This document shows positions 14,901 to 27,207 of a stretch of 64,000 nucleotides of DNA, in pieces. Made by a program: the position numbers and the translations under genes. The stretch is from contig JALQWG010000001.1 of assembly GCA_023260135.1 (NCBI GenBank), positions 1 through 64,000 of the forward strand, in the 5' to 3' direction. The stretch is from Candidatus Altimarinota bacterium. Lineage in GTDB: Bacteria; Patescibacteriota; Gracilibacteria; BD1-5; UBA2023. The first letter of the stretch is position 1, and the number at the start of each line of letters is the position of its first letter. The notes beneath the pieces are model-generated. The model searched no databases. It was not told the origin of the DNA and was given only the letters and a program-made list of their open reading frames with translations.

Positions 14901-17900
14901 TCGCTACGAGGTATTCATCCGTGATTCGTATAGTAAATATATCCGACTGTGTTGTATAGGTTCATCCATCTGTCGTTGGTATGCTCGTCGTAGCCCTGAG
15001 TGATACAGTTCAGAGACTCTTACCTGCACGTATCATAAATACTGAACCATTTTCTGTTGGTGTAGTAGGGTTCGGTGCTATGCTGATATATCTTGCTCGT
15101 TCAGATGCATTCACTGGCCTACCAGCCCCATCAGTGATAGATACAACATCGATACGTGTCGATGCACCTGTTGGCATAGTGAAGAGAGTATTGCCTCTCG
15201 AGTAGAGGAATTGTGCCTGTACAGCCTCATCTGGGAGGAGAATATTGCGCTCCAAGTGGTATGTCATTCTCGCACCACTATAATATGCAGCCATAGCTGG
15301 TACAGTTGCACTATGTACGGGGGTTGGTGTCGAGAGACTCATACCAGCCATGCTCGTGCCATCGCCAGCAAATAGAGCATTAGCAAGCATATCTGTTGGA
15401 AGTCAGAGTGTGTTGATTCCACACGCCTGTCATACGATACGGATTGGTGTCAGTGACTTGATCCAACACATAATAGCAGATGGCCATTCTGTGAGAGACA
15501 CTCACTCTGGAGGTCCACATGCATCGCTCGGAGATGGGGTAACTGAGTCGAGATTTTTGTTGTCTTCTTCGGAGAGATTGTATGCATTGATCACCTCTCG
15601 TGCTGTGGAGTACTCTGTAGCCCTGTCAGCAAATACTGAACCATCAGCAGCTATAGTACTCGAGTCTGAGTCGTCTCACTGTGGTATAAAATGTGTGAGT
15701 CCAAGATATGCAATATCGTATGCTCCGGTATGAATCGGAATCCGCGGAGGACTCGAGAGACTACCAGTTATAGATCTGATAACTGCAGGAACATCGAGGA
15801 GGGCCTGGTTGAGTCATTCGAGTATGAATTCACCTCCAGAACCATAGGCATGAGAATATGCGAGTCATGTCTCAACAGCCTGTTGCATCTTGACTGTGAC
15901 ATCTGGATGGAGCCACCTATTGGCTCTAATAGCTGCAACAATATCCTCATCTGAGAGTGGTCAATCCACCGTTGCAGGAACACATGCAGGACTATCTACG
16001 AGTTGCCCTCACCAACACGATGGTGCTGGAGGATAGAATTTTGGCTCAGTAGAAGGAAGTGATCATTCCCACTGTTCTTTTCCGAGGCGATCCAGCTCGA
16101 GTCTATATGCAGTAATCATGATAGCTCATGAACCGTACTTTCGGATACGTTCTTGCCCTCGAGCATCACTGAGATTTACTGTTATACGATTCTTGTGTCG
16201 TTCGAGTATTTCTTCTTCATCAAAACGGAAAAGGTTCGCATAGACAATTTTCTTATCTTTATTTGCTGGAGATTCTTCCATGAATATCACATGACGATCA
16301 TGATCGATTGCCATAGAAGGAGTAATTGCTGTATTTTTTGCTGCTGCAATCTCCTCGAGAGTTGGTGACTTATGATAGAGTCGAGAGTCGAATATACTAT
16401 GAAAACTCTGCGTCTCATACGTAGTATAGTCAGAGACAGCATTGATAGTTACACTCATAGAGTCACCTCCTCCACTACTACTGCCCCCACTATCTTCTGT
16501 GGATCATGTACCAGCAGACATTGCGAGGTTGAAACATGGATAATTGAGCCTCTTATTTGGGACGACTGCATTATTGAATATAAATAATCCAGTGATACAT
16601 GGAGATCTATAGTCGGCGCCATTCGGTATTTTGGTCCAATAACGCTCCTGATCGTTTCATGCATTGTATGGACATGGACGACTGAAGAGCTTATTTTCCG
16701 TTGCATCACAGTTCGGATAGACAACTGGAGGCGCTTCACTCTCAGGTGGGATAAGAGAGTATATATATCAGGTTATTTGTGGAGCAATACACTGATAGTG
16801 TGTCTTTCATTTTTCTGGCATTGGACACTCAAAAGCAGGAAGACATGCCCACATATATGGAGGAATGAGTCATGAGAGATTGGCGCCAACAACACTAATA
16901 GCTACCATCCCATTGGCACACTGTCATTCACCTCCTACGAGATAATGTGATTCCCATTCCATACCGAGGAGACGAGTTGGTGGATTGAACTCTCATCACC
17001 ATGTTGGTTGTGTCCATGCCTCCGGAACAGTGAGACAACTGATATCATCACGGGAACGTCCGAGATCATCTGGCCATGGACCATCTTCTCGGATGGCTCA
17101 TGACTGGAGCATATATGGATATGGAGAATATGCTGCATTACAGTCTTTTGGATTTGCATCAGTAATCTGTGGTCATGTATGTTCTACTTCAAATCCCCTC
17201 TGATTAATCTCCTTCATTCCCGAGAGAGAAAATATAGAGATATAAAAATCCTGTGTCCACGATGGTTCATTGAATGTCCAATTCTGAGTATTAACATTGG
17301 TGATAATATTTTTTCACCAGTACGAATCAACCTCATATGTAGATGGTTCGGTATCTACGGGTCAACAGTCGATTCATTTTCGTCCATCTTTTTCATAGAG
17401 CTTCACACTATCTGGTGTTCGCATCACATCAAATGCACCATTGGCCTCTACGAGAAGTCATTGCTTGTATGGACCCTCTTCATAGTCAGATCCTCGTGCT
17501 ATTGTACAGAATTGTGGATCGAATATGGTAGACCCCTTTCTTCCGAAGAGAAAATTATCATAGTGACGAGTAATACCAAGTCATGGAGGTGGTATAGGCT
17601 CCTTGATAGTGAGAAAGTCCATGACAAAGGTCGAAAACGGAGTAGCAATCTCAACATTATCTACCCAATCTTCGAGTTTATCATTGGCTTTTCGGATGGT
17701 ATTCATAGCAGAATAATCCATAGCCGATACATGCACAGCAGGCTGATCTACACGTATCTCTTGTCAGTTATTATATCTTCCTGCATTGGCAACGAATCCA
17801 CGTATATCAGCGAGAGATTTTTGATTGATGAGCTCGTGGAACTTCTTGAGGAGCTGGACGACCATTGGCTTAGTCTGGATATCTGGCATGGTGTCTATCT

Positions 17901-18837
17901 CGGCATCTGGAAACATGTCAGAAGTTGTTCATTCTATCCCAAGAGTATCAATGAACTCGAATTCTTCTTGATTGAATTTTTTGTTAGCTGCATCTACTGC
18001 TCCTATGACATATCGGAGGAAGTGCTTACTGAAGCGCTCATATATGAGCTCCTCTGCACTCTCCATATAGACTTCGTAGGCACCAAGTTGCTGTATATCA
18101 AAACTCTTTGATTCATAGAATCCATCATAGTAAAATACCCTCGGGGGTAATGTTGATGGAGCAAATACTCCTCTCTGAAGATAAAAATCATGCGTCTTAT
18201 CCAGAAAGCCTCGTATCTTCTCAATATCAGACTGTATATCAACAGAGTCTGGAACTCTCGGATCTGCTTCTATAAAATCAGGCTGGAACTCACGTCATAC
18301 AGCAGGATTGATAACTCCATGCCATACTTCTGGTTCTACGACTTTTGGAGCCTCACGTTCATATGCCTTGTAGGTATCTGTTTCCTCATCGTAGAGGAAT
18401 TCCTTATCCACGAAGTCAGTGTATGGATACATGCTCGGGAACTGATCTTCTCCAGTATCTACCATCGGAACTGGAACATTACCGATGAGGATTGTACCAA
18501 CGAGACGCGATACCACATCATCTTCCCCATCTCATTCGTAGTAGAGTTTTTCGTTTTGGTTTGCTATATAGCTTGGCTTGGTATTTTCATCGATAACAAA
18601 AAGAGAGACACGTGTAGATCCCAGGGATGTCTGTATATCCTCAGCATAGCTATTGATCTCGGAATCGAGGCGACCATACGTCGTCTCATCGACATAGATT
18701 GATACTATATCTCTATACTCCTCCTGACTCGCATTTGCAGAGTCAAAAAAACTCACATGAATCGTCTGAGATACAAGGAGGAAAAAGACAAGAAGTGTCG
18801 CTATGTATTCGCGTGGGGTTCTGAGTATTCTACGCAT
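5998..18837 (-). CDS. Giant secreted Ig/FG-GAP surface protein (about 4,279 residues)
   Basis: A single reading frame of 4,280 codons ends in TAG at 5998-6000. I read the long ORF-poor stretches (9421-10080, 13081-14400, 16441-18300) codon by codon and found no TAA/TAG; the rest shows consistent frame. The N-terminus (MRRILRTPREY, then a hydrophobic run and SANA) is a signal peptide. Next is a domain with LVGTILIGNVPVP and FPSMYPYTDF, then repeated beta-rich Ig-like units (residues ~1150-1960) and DMDNDG-type FG-GAP/VCBS repeats (~2040-2230). A DUF11-like domain with a DADNNNVLDS site lies around 2290-2510. A Pro/Leu-rich stretch with one CSVCH follows (~3135-3430), then a Glu-rich coiled coil (~3430-3580), another RDGD repeat and a beta-rich tail. 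No C-terminal membrane anchor is visible. Likely an adhesin or surface scaffold (inference). Confidence 0.88.
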
Positions 18838-19002
18838 AGGAAAAATTTGTATAAATATATGCTTTTTTCTCTCTATTGCAACGGAAAAAGTCGAGAAAAA
18901 TGAAAAAAAATTCGACAAAGGATATTTTTTGTATATTATGCGCCCACTTGGTTTCTGGTGTCAGAAAACTATGCCTATGTCTATGCACTCTGCACTGACT
19001 CT

Positions 19003-19078
19003 GGAGATGTAGCTCAGTAGGTAGAGCAGCGCCCTTTTAAGGCGAAGGTCCCGGGTTCGAGCCCCGGCATCTCCACCA
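19003..19078 (+). tRNA. trnK: tRNA-Lys (anticodon TTT), CCA encoded
   Basis: Complete cloverleaf: acceptor GGAGATG/CATCTCC, D arm GCTC..GAGC, anticodon loop CTTTTAA giving TTT, T arm CCGGGTTCGAGCCCCGG, discriminator A and encoded CCA. It lies antisense to the open frame joining the serine recombinase and the giant gene, and is followed by its own terminator. Confidence 0.97.
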
Positions 19079-19080
19079 TA

Positions 19081-20697
19081 ATGATTAGAATTTCCCATTG
19101 ATGAACCACCTTTTGGCTTATCAATGGGATTTTTTGGTTCGTCCTTTTGGGTATTTCTAATTACCTTAGATTGGTCGAACCGGAGCACAACTTCCACAAT
19201 AGCTTCTGCTTTAGTCCATGTAACCTCAACTTTCTCTACCAATAAATCTACTAAGAACTGTTTCTGTTCACTTGAAAGCTGGACCTTACGAATCTCAAAA
19301 TCTTTTGAAAAGGTTTCAATTGCCTCCTTTGTTGCCTCCAATTCTAGAAAAGATTTTATCTTTGCTGAAATTCCTAAAATCTCCGAGTTGATCACTCATC
19401 GTCTCTCAGTAAAATTTTTGATTAGCTTATCCTTCATTTCCTCCGTCATCTTTCCGGCATAATAGTCTATCATTGTGGCCTCTTCCATACCATCTAATTC
19501 CTCATATTTCTTTTCAAAAGATGCCTTTTCACTGATGAGCCAGTTAAAATCATTTTTTTCTAATGATTGTTTCTGAATTGCTTCAAATAGATCTTTCGGT
19601 CGGTCGATAGCTTTTTCAACCAAGGTCCAGACATGTTCATCAAGACTTCCTCATGGAATCTCTCTATTTGGAAATTGTTTTCCATCTGGGTCTATAAATG
19701 CTTTTCTCCTATAGCTATGACCTCATTTGGTCCGTAGAAATCCAACATACTTTCTCCCAGTCTCCATATCGATAATTTTTCTGGACAACATATATTCGGT
19801 TTTTCATCCCCCTCTTTTTGAATTTTCATTGAGTTTTTCAAGTCTTTGTTGAGCAAGTTCAAAGGTAATACGCGAGATTATACTTGGAACAGAGATTAGT
19901 ATCTCCTCTACTTCATCCTTTTCATTTTTTGATCTAAAGACAGCCTGCCCTGCATATACAGGATTTCGTAATATATCACCTATGAAAGTGTCATACCATT
20001 TTGTATTCCGGTTTGATTTTATAGATCATCTTCACTTAAGGACTTTATTCTCATTCAGCATACTTGCTAAACTTCACAGGGACTTACCATTGATGAACTC
20101 TTTGAAAATTCTTTCTACCCAAGCAGCCTCAGTTTTCTCAATCTCTAATCACTTTCAAACTCTTTCTCATGTATCCTTTTTGATGTATCAAAATGGTGCA
20201 GAATTCAAAACATAATTTCCATTTCTGGCTGAGGCATTCTTTCCTTCCCTAGTTCTCATTTTGATGGTTTCTCTCTCGAATTCTGCAAGGGCTCAAAAGA
20301 TTTGAAAAGTCAGCTTTCCTATCGGACCAGAAAAATCGATATTTTCTTTCAAAGAGTAAAATCCAATCTTTGAATTCTGTAAGATCTCAAATGTACTGAG
20401 CAAATGAGATAAATTCCGAGACAGTCTGTCAATCTTCCATACAGCTACAATATCAAACTTTCACTTTTTGGCATCCTCCATCATTTTTTGATATGCGGGA
20501 CGATTTAGGTCAGCACCACTGCATCATAAATCTTTATATTCCCACTCTTTTTCGTGTACCCATCATTGAAACTTTTTCTTATATTCCATCATGTCATCGA
20601 GTCATGCAAGCTGCATATCAGCCCCAAATCAATCCCGACTCTGTTCCTCAGTCGAGACTCGAATATAATATGCGATTCTTATTTGATCTGATTTCAT
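19081..20697 (-). CDS. Large serine site-specific recombinase
   Basis: The start is ATG (complement 20695-20697). The N-terminal catalytic domain shows AYYIRVSTEEQ with nucleophile Ser at residue 15, then GADLNRPAYQKMM, WKIDRLSRNLSHLL and a helical FGALAEFERETIKMR. The middle recombinase domain has the RNPVYAGQAVF signature, followed by a long helical coiled region. At least 15 glycines are TGA. Leu codons TTA/CTA and AT-rich codon use differ from the flanking giant gene. Such enzymes catalyse integration and excision of mobile elements. The end is arbitrary: there is no TAA/TAG in this frame before 5998. The frame runs antisense through tRNA-Lys into the giant gene, so I stop the feature at the tRNA edge. 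This fits insertion next to tRNA-Lys. Confidence 0.88.
19093..19135 (+). terminator. Rho-independent terminator of tRNA-Lys
   Basis: Ten-base perfect stem TCCCATTGAT/ATCAATGGGA with a further partial inner stem, followed on the plus strand by T6. It lies 15 bases after the tRNA and overlaps the 3' coding part of the recombinase on the other strand. Confidence 0.85.
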
Positions 20698-20756
20698 GGT
20701 GGATAGCATAATGTATAAACTCATCTAGCATACCAATTTTTCAAAAAACATACAGT

Positions 20757-20921
20757 TTATTTATCCATTTTTCAGAAAATACATGAAACAATATGCTGAT
20801 CTATTTCATAGGATTTTTCTTCATCAGGTTCTGCAAATACTGCAACAATACGAAACGGAATTGTTCTTTTCCCGCTCGGCTCTATAACTCATAAAAGAAT
20901 GTTATTTTTCTTGTTTTCCAT
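20757..20921 (-). CDS. Small hypothetical protein (54 residues)
   Basis: ATG complement at 20919-20921, TAA at 20757-20759, two in-frame TGA glycines. The product is a compact mixed alpha/beta-like peptide with IPFRIVAVFAEPDEEKSYEI. It sits on the same strand as the recombinase, 59 bases upstream of its start, and downstream of the 362-residue gene. That order resembles small excision or control factors beside integrases, but there is no helix-turn-helix I can point to. Function is unknown; coding status rests on codon pattern and spacing. Confidence 0.5.
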
Positions 20922-20999
20922 GTCGGATTACGATTACACGTCCGAGCATAGAAAAAAACATTCAGGAATCTTCTGAATTCTTTCAGGATTTTTTTGATA

Positions 21000-22088
21000 T
21001 TAGATCTCTATATTTTCTGGGCTTGTTAGCAGAATGACTTTATCTTTTTTATAAAAAAAATCTGCCACTCTAGTTTGTTCTTGTATCTTAGTATTCAAGG
21101 CTTCTATTCTATAATAGATGAGTCTATTATAAGCCTTTACTCTTTCATCTGGGTTCATACTACTTACAGCTTGATCGAGTTCTTCAACTAAAATATCTCC
21201 TTGAACTCAAATAAGTTTATTATGACATAGATCAAAATATATCTCAAGAAAATGAGTATTTTCTACTGATAAAATGAGGGGTTTATTTTGAAAGAAGATT
21301 ATGTTTCTTTCAGAATCAAAGCGAAATTGTGGTCATTTTAATTCGGGTATTAAGTTTCCAATTTCCTGGATTTCTATTTGAAAAAGCTCCGGGATCTGAT
21401 GAGTAAAATTTCTATTTTTTCAAGATGTAGACAGTTTTATCGTTCACTTTTTTACCAAGTTGAGCAAAGTACATATTCTGTCTACTCAATGTGGTAAATC
21501 CGATAAATTCAAAGAAAATGGAAGATGCTTATATACTAGATACTTCTCTTTTAGTATCTCCATAATATGATTTTCTTGATCTTCTATTGGAAGAAAATCA
21601 TGCTCATAGTGATATATCTCTCCTAATATCCATGCTTCTAAACACTCTTGAACAAACTTTTTTGTAGTATTTTCGTCAATCTCAATTACTAAGGATATCC
21701 CATGAAGGTATTTCTGAAAGAACTCATAGTTTATTTCAAATAAATCGAGATTTTTTAGAGAATTTTTATCTATCTGAAGCCTTTTGTATATTTCAGGAAT
21801 ATCATGAGGAGATAACCGTACATACTGAAGTGTTGTGGATACTATTACTCCAATATCAACGAGGTTTATAATCGTTCCAATCAATTCCCTATACCATTCT
21901 GGACCATCAACTGGAAAAGGAGTCCAACTAAAAAGAGATTTTTGGTCATTTGACTTATCTCATGCAAGGGACTGCTTTTCATAGCCTAAGAAGAACCAGG
22001 CAAGATATAAATGTAAATTGTATCCTAACTTTCTGATATCAGATTGAGTTGGTGCGCCTATGATGGAAATCCACCCATGTTCTTGCAT
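21000..22088 (-). CDS. Hypothetical protein, divergent from hsdR
   Basis: 362 residues, ATG complement 22086-22088, TAA at 21000-21002. The start is MQEHGWISIIG and the end TSPENIEI. The protein looks soluble and mostly helical, with no signal peptide or membrane segment. I recognise no domain. It is AT-rich with TTA/AGA codons like the rest of the island and contains several TGA glycines. It is transcribed away from hsdR across a 135-base intergenic region that must hold both promoters. By position it belongs to the recombinase/restriction island and may be a cargo defence or control gene (inference). Confidence 0.7.
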
Positions 22089-22223
22089 AAAAAAAGTTTA
22101 TGAACTTACGAATTATATAAGTTTACTTATATCTGTCATTTTTTCTTTGCAAAAGCCGTCACTTTCCACTTGCCCTAGAACGCTTCCTCAATATACTTGC
22201 AAAAAGAACTAATTTCTTGCCTT

Positions 22224-24740
22224 ATGCAAAAAGAAGCAAAAGCACGTCTGAAAATTAACTCTCTCCTCGAGGAATCAGGATGGAGATTTTTTGAGAAAGA
22301 CTGAAAACCTGCTAATATCCAGGTTGAAACAAATATAAAAATGAAAGATATTTGAGATGATTTTGAAAATATATCTTGAGGTTTTGTAGATTATCTTCTG
22401 CTCGATGATAGATGATTTCCTATATGTGTATTGGAGGCAAAAAGTGAGGATAAGGATCCTCTCTGAGAAGCAAAAGAACAGGCAAGAAAATATGCAAATT
22501 CACTCAATGTTCGTTTCATTCTTCTTTCAAATGGGAATATCCACTATTTTTGGGACAAAGAAAAATGAAATCCCACTCGAATAAGTCATTTTCCGAGACT
22601 CGAATCTTTACAATCTCAAGAAGAATCCAGTGCTGATATTACTCCTTTTATCATTGAAAAAGTTGAGACTGATTATGTAGTAAAGACCCAGTATAGTACT
22701 TATATCACAGATCCAAAATGGCAAGATGAGTCAAAAAGAAATGATCTCATAAAAGATAGATGACTCAAATTTCTGAGGAAATATCAGATATGAGCAGTTG
22801 AATCTGTCCAACAAGCAGTGAAAGACTGAAAAAATAGATTTCTTTTTGAGATGGCAACCGGTACAGGTAAAACGTTGACTTCAGCTGCAGTTATTAAACT
22901 TTTTCTCAAGTCATGACTTGCAAAACGAGTGCTTTTTCTGGTCGATCGATTGGAGCTTGAGGATCAGGCAAAAAAAGCGTTTGTTCGTTATTTATGAAAT
23001 GATTTCGAAACAACGGTATTCAAAGAAAATAGAGATGACTGGAGGAAGGCGGAGATAGTAGTTACTACAATTCAATCGATTTCTTATGAGAATAAATATC
23101 TGAAAATATTTTCTCCAACAGATTTTGATCTCATAATTTCCGATGAGGCTCATAGGAGTATTTCTGGATCTAATCGTACTATATTTGAGTATTTCATAGC
23201 ATATAAGCTATGATTGACCGCGACCCCAAAAGACTACCTCAAGAATCTTGATAAAAAAAATGTTGATGGTAGGGATCCGCGTGAACTTGAAAAGCGCCAA
23301 CTTCTCTCTACATATCAGACTTTTGGTTGCGAATCAGGTGAACCAACTTTTAGATATAGTTTACTCGACGGGGTATCCGATACGGATGGTCCATATCTCG
23401 TGAATCCACTACTTATCAATTGTAAGACAGATATTACTACACAACTTCTTTCCGATGAAGGATATGCGGTAGATGTAGAGAATGATTCTTGAGAGAGTGA
23501 AGAAGTAATCTATAAATGATCGAGTTTTGAACGAAAATTCTTCTCTGAAAATACAAATCTTCAGTTTTGTGAGGCATTTATGAAAAATGCTATCCGAGAC
23601 CCTCTATCAGGAGAGATTGGGAAGACCATATTTTTCTGCGTATCTCGTCATCATGCTACTAAGATTACTCAGATGCTCAATGAGATGGCTCATGTACTGT
23701 TTCCAGGGAAATATCAATCGGATTTTGCTGTTCAAATAACTTCAGATATCCCAGCCGCTCAACAATATACTATCAACTTTTCAAATGGTAATCTTAATGG
23801 ATATACGAACTGGCTTGAAGGGTATAAGTCCAGTAAAACTCGTGTATGCGTGACAGTTTGAATGATGACAACAGGATATGATTGTGAAGATATTCTCAAT
23901 CTTTGTTTAGCTCGTCCGATATTTTCTCCAAGTGATTTTGTTCAGATGAAGGGACGTGGAACTCGTACTTTTACATTCGATTTTGGAGGTAAAAAAATAA
24001 AGAAACAACATTTTAAGCTTTTCGACTATTTCGAGAATTATAAATACTTTGAAGAGGAATATCCATATGATGAGATTCTACATTTACCGAAAGTATGAGA
24101 AAAGAAAATTGAGGATCTTAAGCCTATTTTTATAGAAGAGGTTTCTAAATCTAATATCTTTGAATCCTGTGAGGATGATTATATTGTTATCTATAATGAG
24201 AATGATATCGGATCTGAGGGAATGAGAATTGATAGAGAACTTTATATAGGTACCTTTGAAAAAACACTAAAGGATCAAGTAGTTGAAAGCCTGGAATTTA
24301 AGGAAGCAGTTATTTCTAAGGATTATGATTTTCTGGAAGAATATATTAAAACCCGTATATTTGATCGTCCAAAAGAGTATTTTAATCTCAAGAAGCTTCG
24401 TGAAGGTTATAAAACAGACCGAAAAGTGTGACTTTGGGAGATTATCGATCATATTTTCTTCGGAGAAAAGTTCAAATCAAAGAAAGAGATTGCTCAGGAA
24501 GAGTTTGAGAAATTTCTCGTGGTAAATGGTATCAAAGAAAATCTCTATTATGAGACGAAAGAGTTCTTTATGCTCTATCTCGTAAATGAGGAATTTCGAA
24601 CAACCGTGAACAATCGAGCATATAGGCATTATGCAGGAAATCCTGAGATAACAGCTATGTTCAAGTCACTCGGAAAAGAGCATCTCGAATCTATCCCGAG
24701 TTATATACACGATAACGTTCCACTCAATCAATTTTACTAA
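22224..24740 (+). CDS. hsdR: Type I restriction enzyme R subunit HsdR
   Basis: 838 residues, ATG to TAA. This is the restriction and translocation subunit of a type I system. The N-terminal PD-(D/E)xK nuclease region shows FVDYLLLDDRG followed by CVLEAKSED (about residues 54-75). Superfamily 2 helicase motifs follow: MATGTGKT (about 210), TTIQS, DEAHRS (about 306), GLTATP, a second RecA-like domain with TTGYDCEDI, and QMKGRGTRT (motif VI). Many glycines, including that in GLTATP, are TGA, so the enzyme can only be made in a UGA=Gly cell. It is 11 bases upstream of the hsdM-hsdS gene and clearly in one operon. Confidence 0.95.
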
Positions 24741-24751
24741 AATTATAATCT

Positions 24752-27202
24752 ATGCTCACTCCAGAAACCAAACGAAAAATCGATAACTGTCGTGATACTC
24801 TCGTTGGAAAAATCCCGGTCCCTATGAGTCAGATAGAACAAATCACTCTCGCGCTTACATACAAGTTTATGTCTGATATCGATGAAGAGAATAGAGAACT
24901 CGGGTGAGCAAGTTTTTTCGAGTGAGATTTCGAGAAATATGCCTGGAAGAATATCATGGATAAGAGAAATGGAGCACAAGAACGTCTCAATCTCTATAGT
25001 GAGGGTCTCGATAGTATGTCTCGCAATGGTAATATCCCAGACCTTTTTCGAGATATCTTTCGAAACGCTTATCTCCCTTTCAAGGACCCCACCACTCTAG
25101 ACCGATTCTTGAAGCAAATTGATGAGTTCCATTATGAACACTCCGAAGAGCTTGGAAATGCTTTCGAATATCTCCTCTCTACTGCAGGGAGCCAAGGCGA
25201 TGCAGGACAGTTTCGTACCCCTCGTCATATCATCGATTTCCTTGTATCGGTTGTCGAGCCGACCAAAGATGATACTATCCTCGATCCTGCCTGTGGGACC
25301 GCGGGATTCCTCATCTCTGCATATAAACACATCCTTGAGCAAAACGGAAAGAATCTCTCTATCGATGACAAGCAGAGAATATCGAGAAATATCTCTGGAT
25401 ATGATATATCGCATGATATGGTCCGACTTTCACTCGTGAATATGTATCTGCATAACTTTGCCGATCCAAAGATTTATGAGTATGATACACTCTCAAGTGA
25501 AGAGAGATGGCATGATGATTTTGATTGTATACTCGCCAATCCTCCATTTATGACTCCAAAGGGAGGAAGTCAGCCACATAAGAGATTCTCTATCACTTCG
25601 ACGAAGTCAGAGGTCCTCTTCGTAGACTATATCATGGAGCATATGAAAATCCATGGAAAAGCGGGCATCATAGTCCCTGAAGGGGTGATATTCCAGAGCG
25701 GAAAGGCATACAAGGAGCTCCGAGAGAATATGATAAAGAATAACTTCCTCTGGGCTGTTGTCTCTCTCCCAAGTGGAGTATTCCAGCCATATAGTGGTGT
25801 GAAGACCTCCATTCTTTTCTTCGATCGTCAGCTCGCCAAGAAGACTGATAAAGTCCTCTTCTTGAAGGTATCTGCTGATGGATATGACCTCGGAGCACAG
25901 CGTCGCCCGATCAATAAGAATGACCTTCCAGAAGCCTTCGAAGTACTGAAGAGATATAAGGAAAGTATCGAGACTGGAAATATAGAAAATATCTCATCAT
26001 CACTTGCTCATCTTGTTGATAAAACTCAAATTGCTGAATCAGGTGAATATAGTCTCAGTGGTGAGAGATATAAAGTAACAGGTATATCAGGGAAAAGTAA
26101 TTGGGATATGGTAAAATTATGAGATATAGTAGACATAAAAACAGGAAAAAAGGATGTTAATGAGTGAAATCCGGATTGAGAGTATCCATTTTTTACCTGT
26201 GCGAAGGAGTATACATTTTCGAATACTTACTCTTTTGACACTGAGGCATTACTTATTGCATGAAATGGTGATGTATGAGCTGTGAAGTATTATAAATGAA
26301 AGTTTGAAGCATATCAAAGAACTTATGTACTTTCTAATTTCCAGAATGTACTCCCTCGTTATCTTTTTCAAATTCTGAATGCAAAACTCAAAGAAACCGT
26401 TTCAGTGCAGAAACTTGGAAATACAATGCCATACATAAAACTCTGAATGCTTACAGATTTTGAAATCCCTATTCCTCCTCTTGAAATCCAAGAACAGATC
26501 GTAGCAGAGCTCGATGGATATCAGCGGATTATCGATTGAGCTCGTGCAGTCGTCGAGAACTATAAGCCGACTATCAAGATAGATCCAGAGTGGAAATTGA
26601 TTGAATTAGGGAATAAAGAGTACATAGAGATATTAGATTGAGATCGAGGTTCTAATTACCCAAAAAAAGAAGAATTTACTGAAAATGGATATTGCTTATT
26701 CCTCAATACTTCCAATGTTAGGAAATGATATTTTGATTTTAGTAAGTGCGACTTTATAAACGAAGAAAGAGATAATAAGCTCTGAAAATGAAAACTTATT
26801 CGCTGAGATTTAGTTTTGACTACCAGAGGGACACTTTGAAACTCTGCAAACTTTAGCCAGGAAGTTGAATTTAACAATATCCGTATTAACTCTTGAATGG
26901 TTATTTTAAGACCTAATAGTTACAATGTTCTATCAAGCTATATATTAAATTATATAAACTCAAATGGGTTTCTAAAGCAAATTGAAGAATTACTTTCATG
27001 ATGTGCAGTTCCTCAATTGCCAATTAGAAGCTTGTCTCAATTTAAGATCCCTCTACCATCTCTCGAAGTTCAACAATTGATTGTAGAGAGAATTGAAAAG
27101 GAGCAGAAACTTATAGAGGCTACTAAGGAATTGATTGATATTTATGAGGAGAAAATCAAGGATAGAATTGGGGAAGTGTGGGGAGAAAATAACTCAAAAT
27201 AA
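24752..27202 (+). CDS. hsdM-hsdS: Fused type I methyltransferase-specificity protein (HsdM-HsdS)
   Basis: A single 816-residue ORF; I read every codon from 26120 to 27200 and found no TAA/TAG. Residues 1 to ~456 are an N6-adenine methyltransferase: helical N-terminus, GQFRTP, motif I DPACGTAGFL (about 178), motif IV NPPF (about 263). From ~457 it continues as a specificity subunit: target recognition domain 1 (GDIVDIKTGKKD...), conserved helix region with PIPPLEIQEQIVAEL, then domain 2 starting at WKLIELG and ending IPLPSLEVQQLIVERI with a coiled coil. Normally M and S are separate genes; the TGA at 26120-26122 would look like the hsdM stop under standard code. Codons 69-456 contain no TGA, while the S half has about 16. 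Confidence 0.92.
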
Positions 27203-27207
27203 ATAGT

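Noticed and set aside
17179-18111. 310-codon plus-strand ORF without TGA
   Set aside because: Antisense of the giant gene, which is open for 4,280 codons and has recognisable domains. The plus-strand product is a low-complexity mix of Ile/Leu/Ser typical of shadow frames.
18961-19080. Protein tail GGDAGARTRDLRLKRALLY overlapping tRNA-Lys
   Set aside because: It is the antisense translation of the tRNA, a well-known artefact. Kept only as part of the open-frame finding.
24738-26122. Separate hsdM and hsdS genes
   Set aside because: The apparent hsdM stop is TGA, which is glycine here, and no TAA/TAG separates the two parts.
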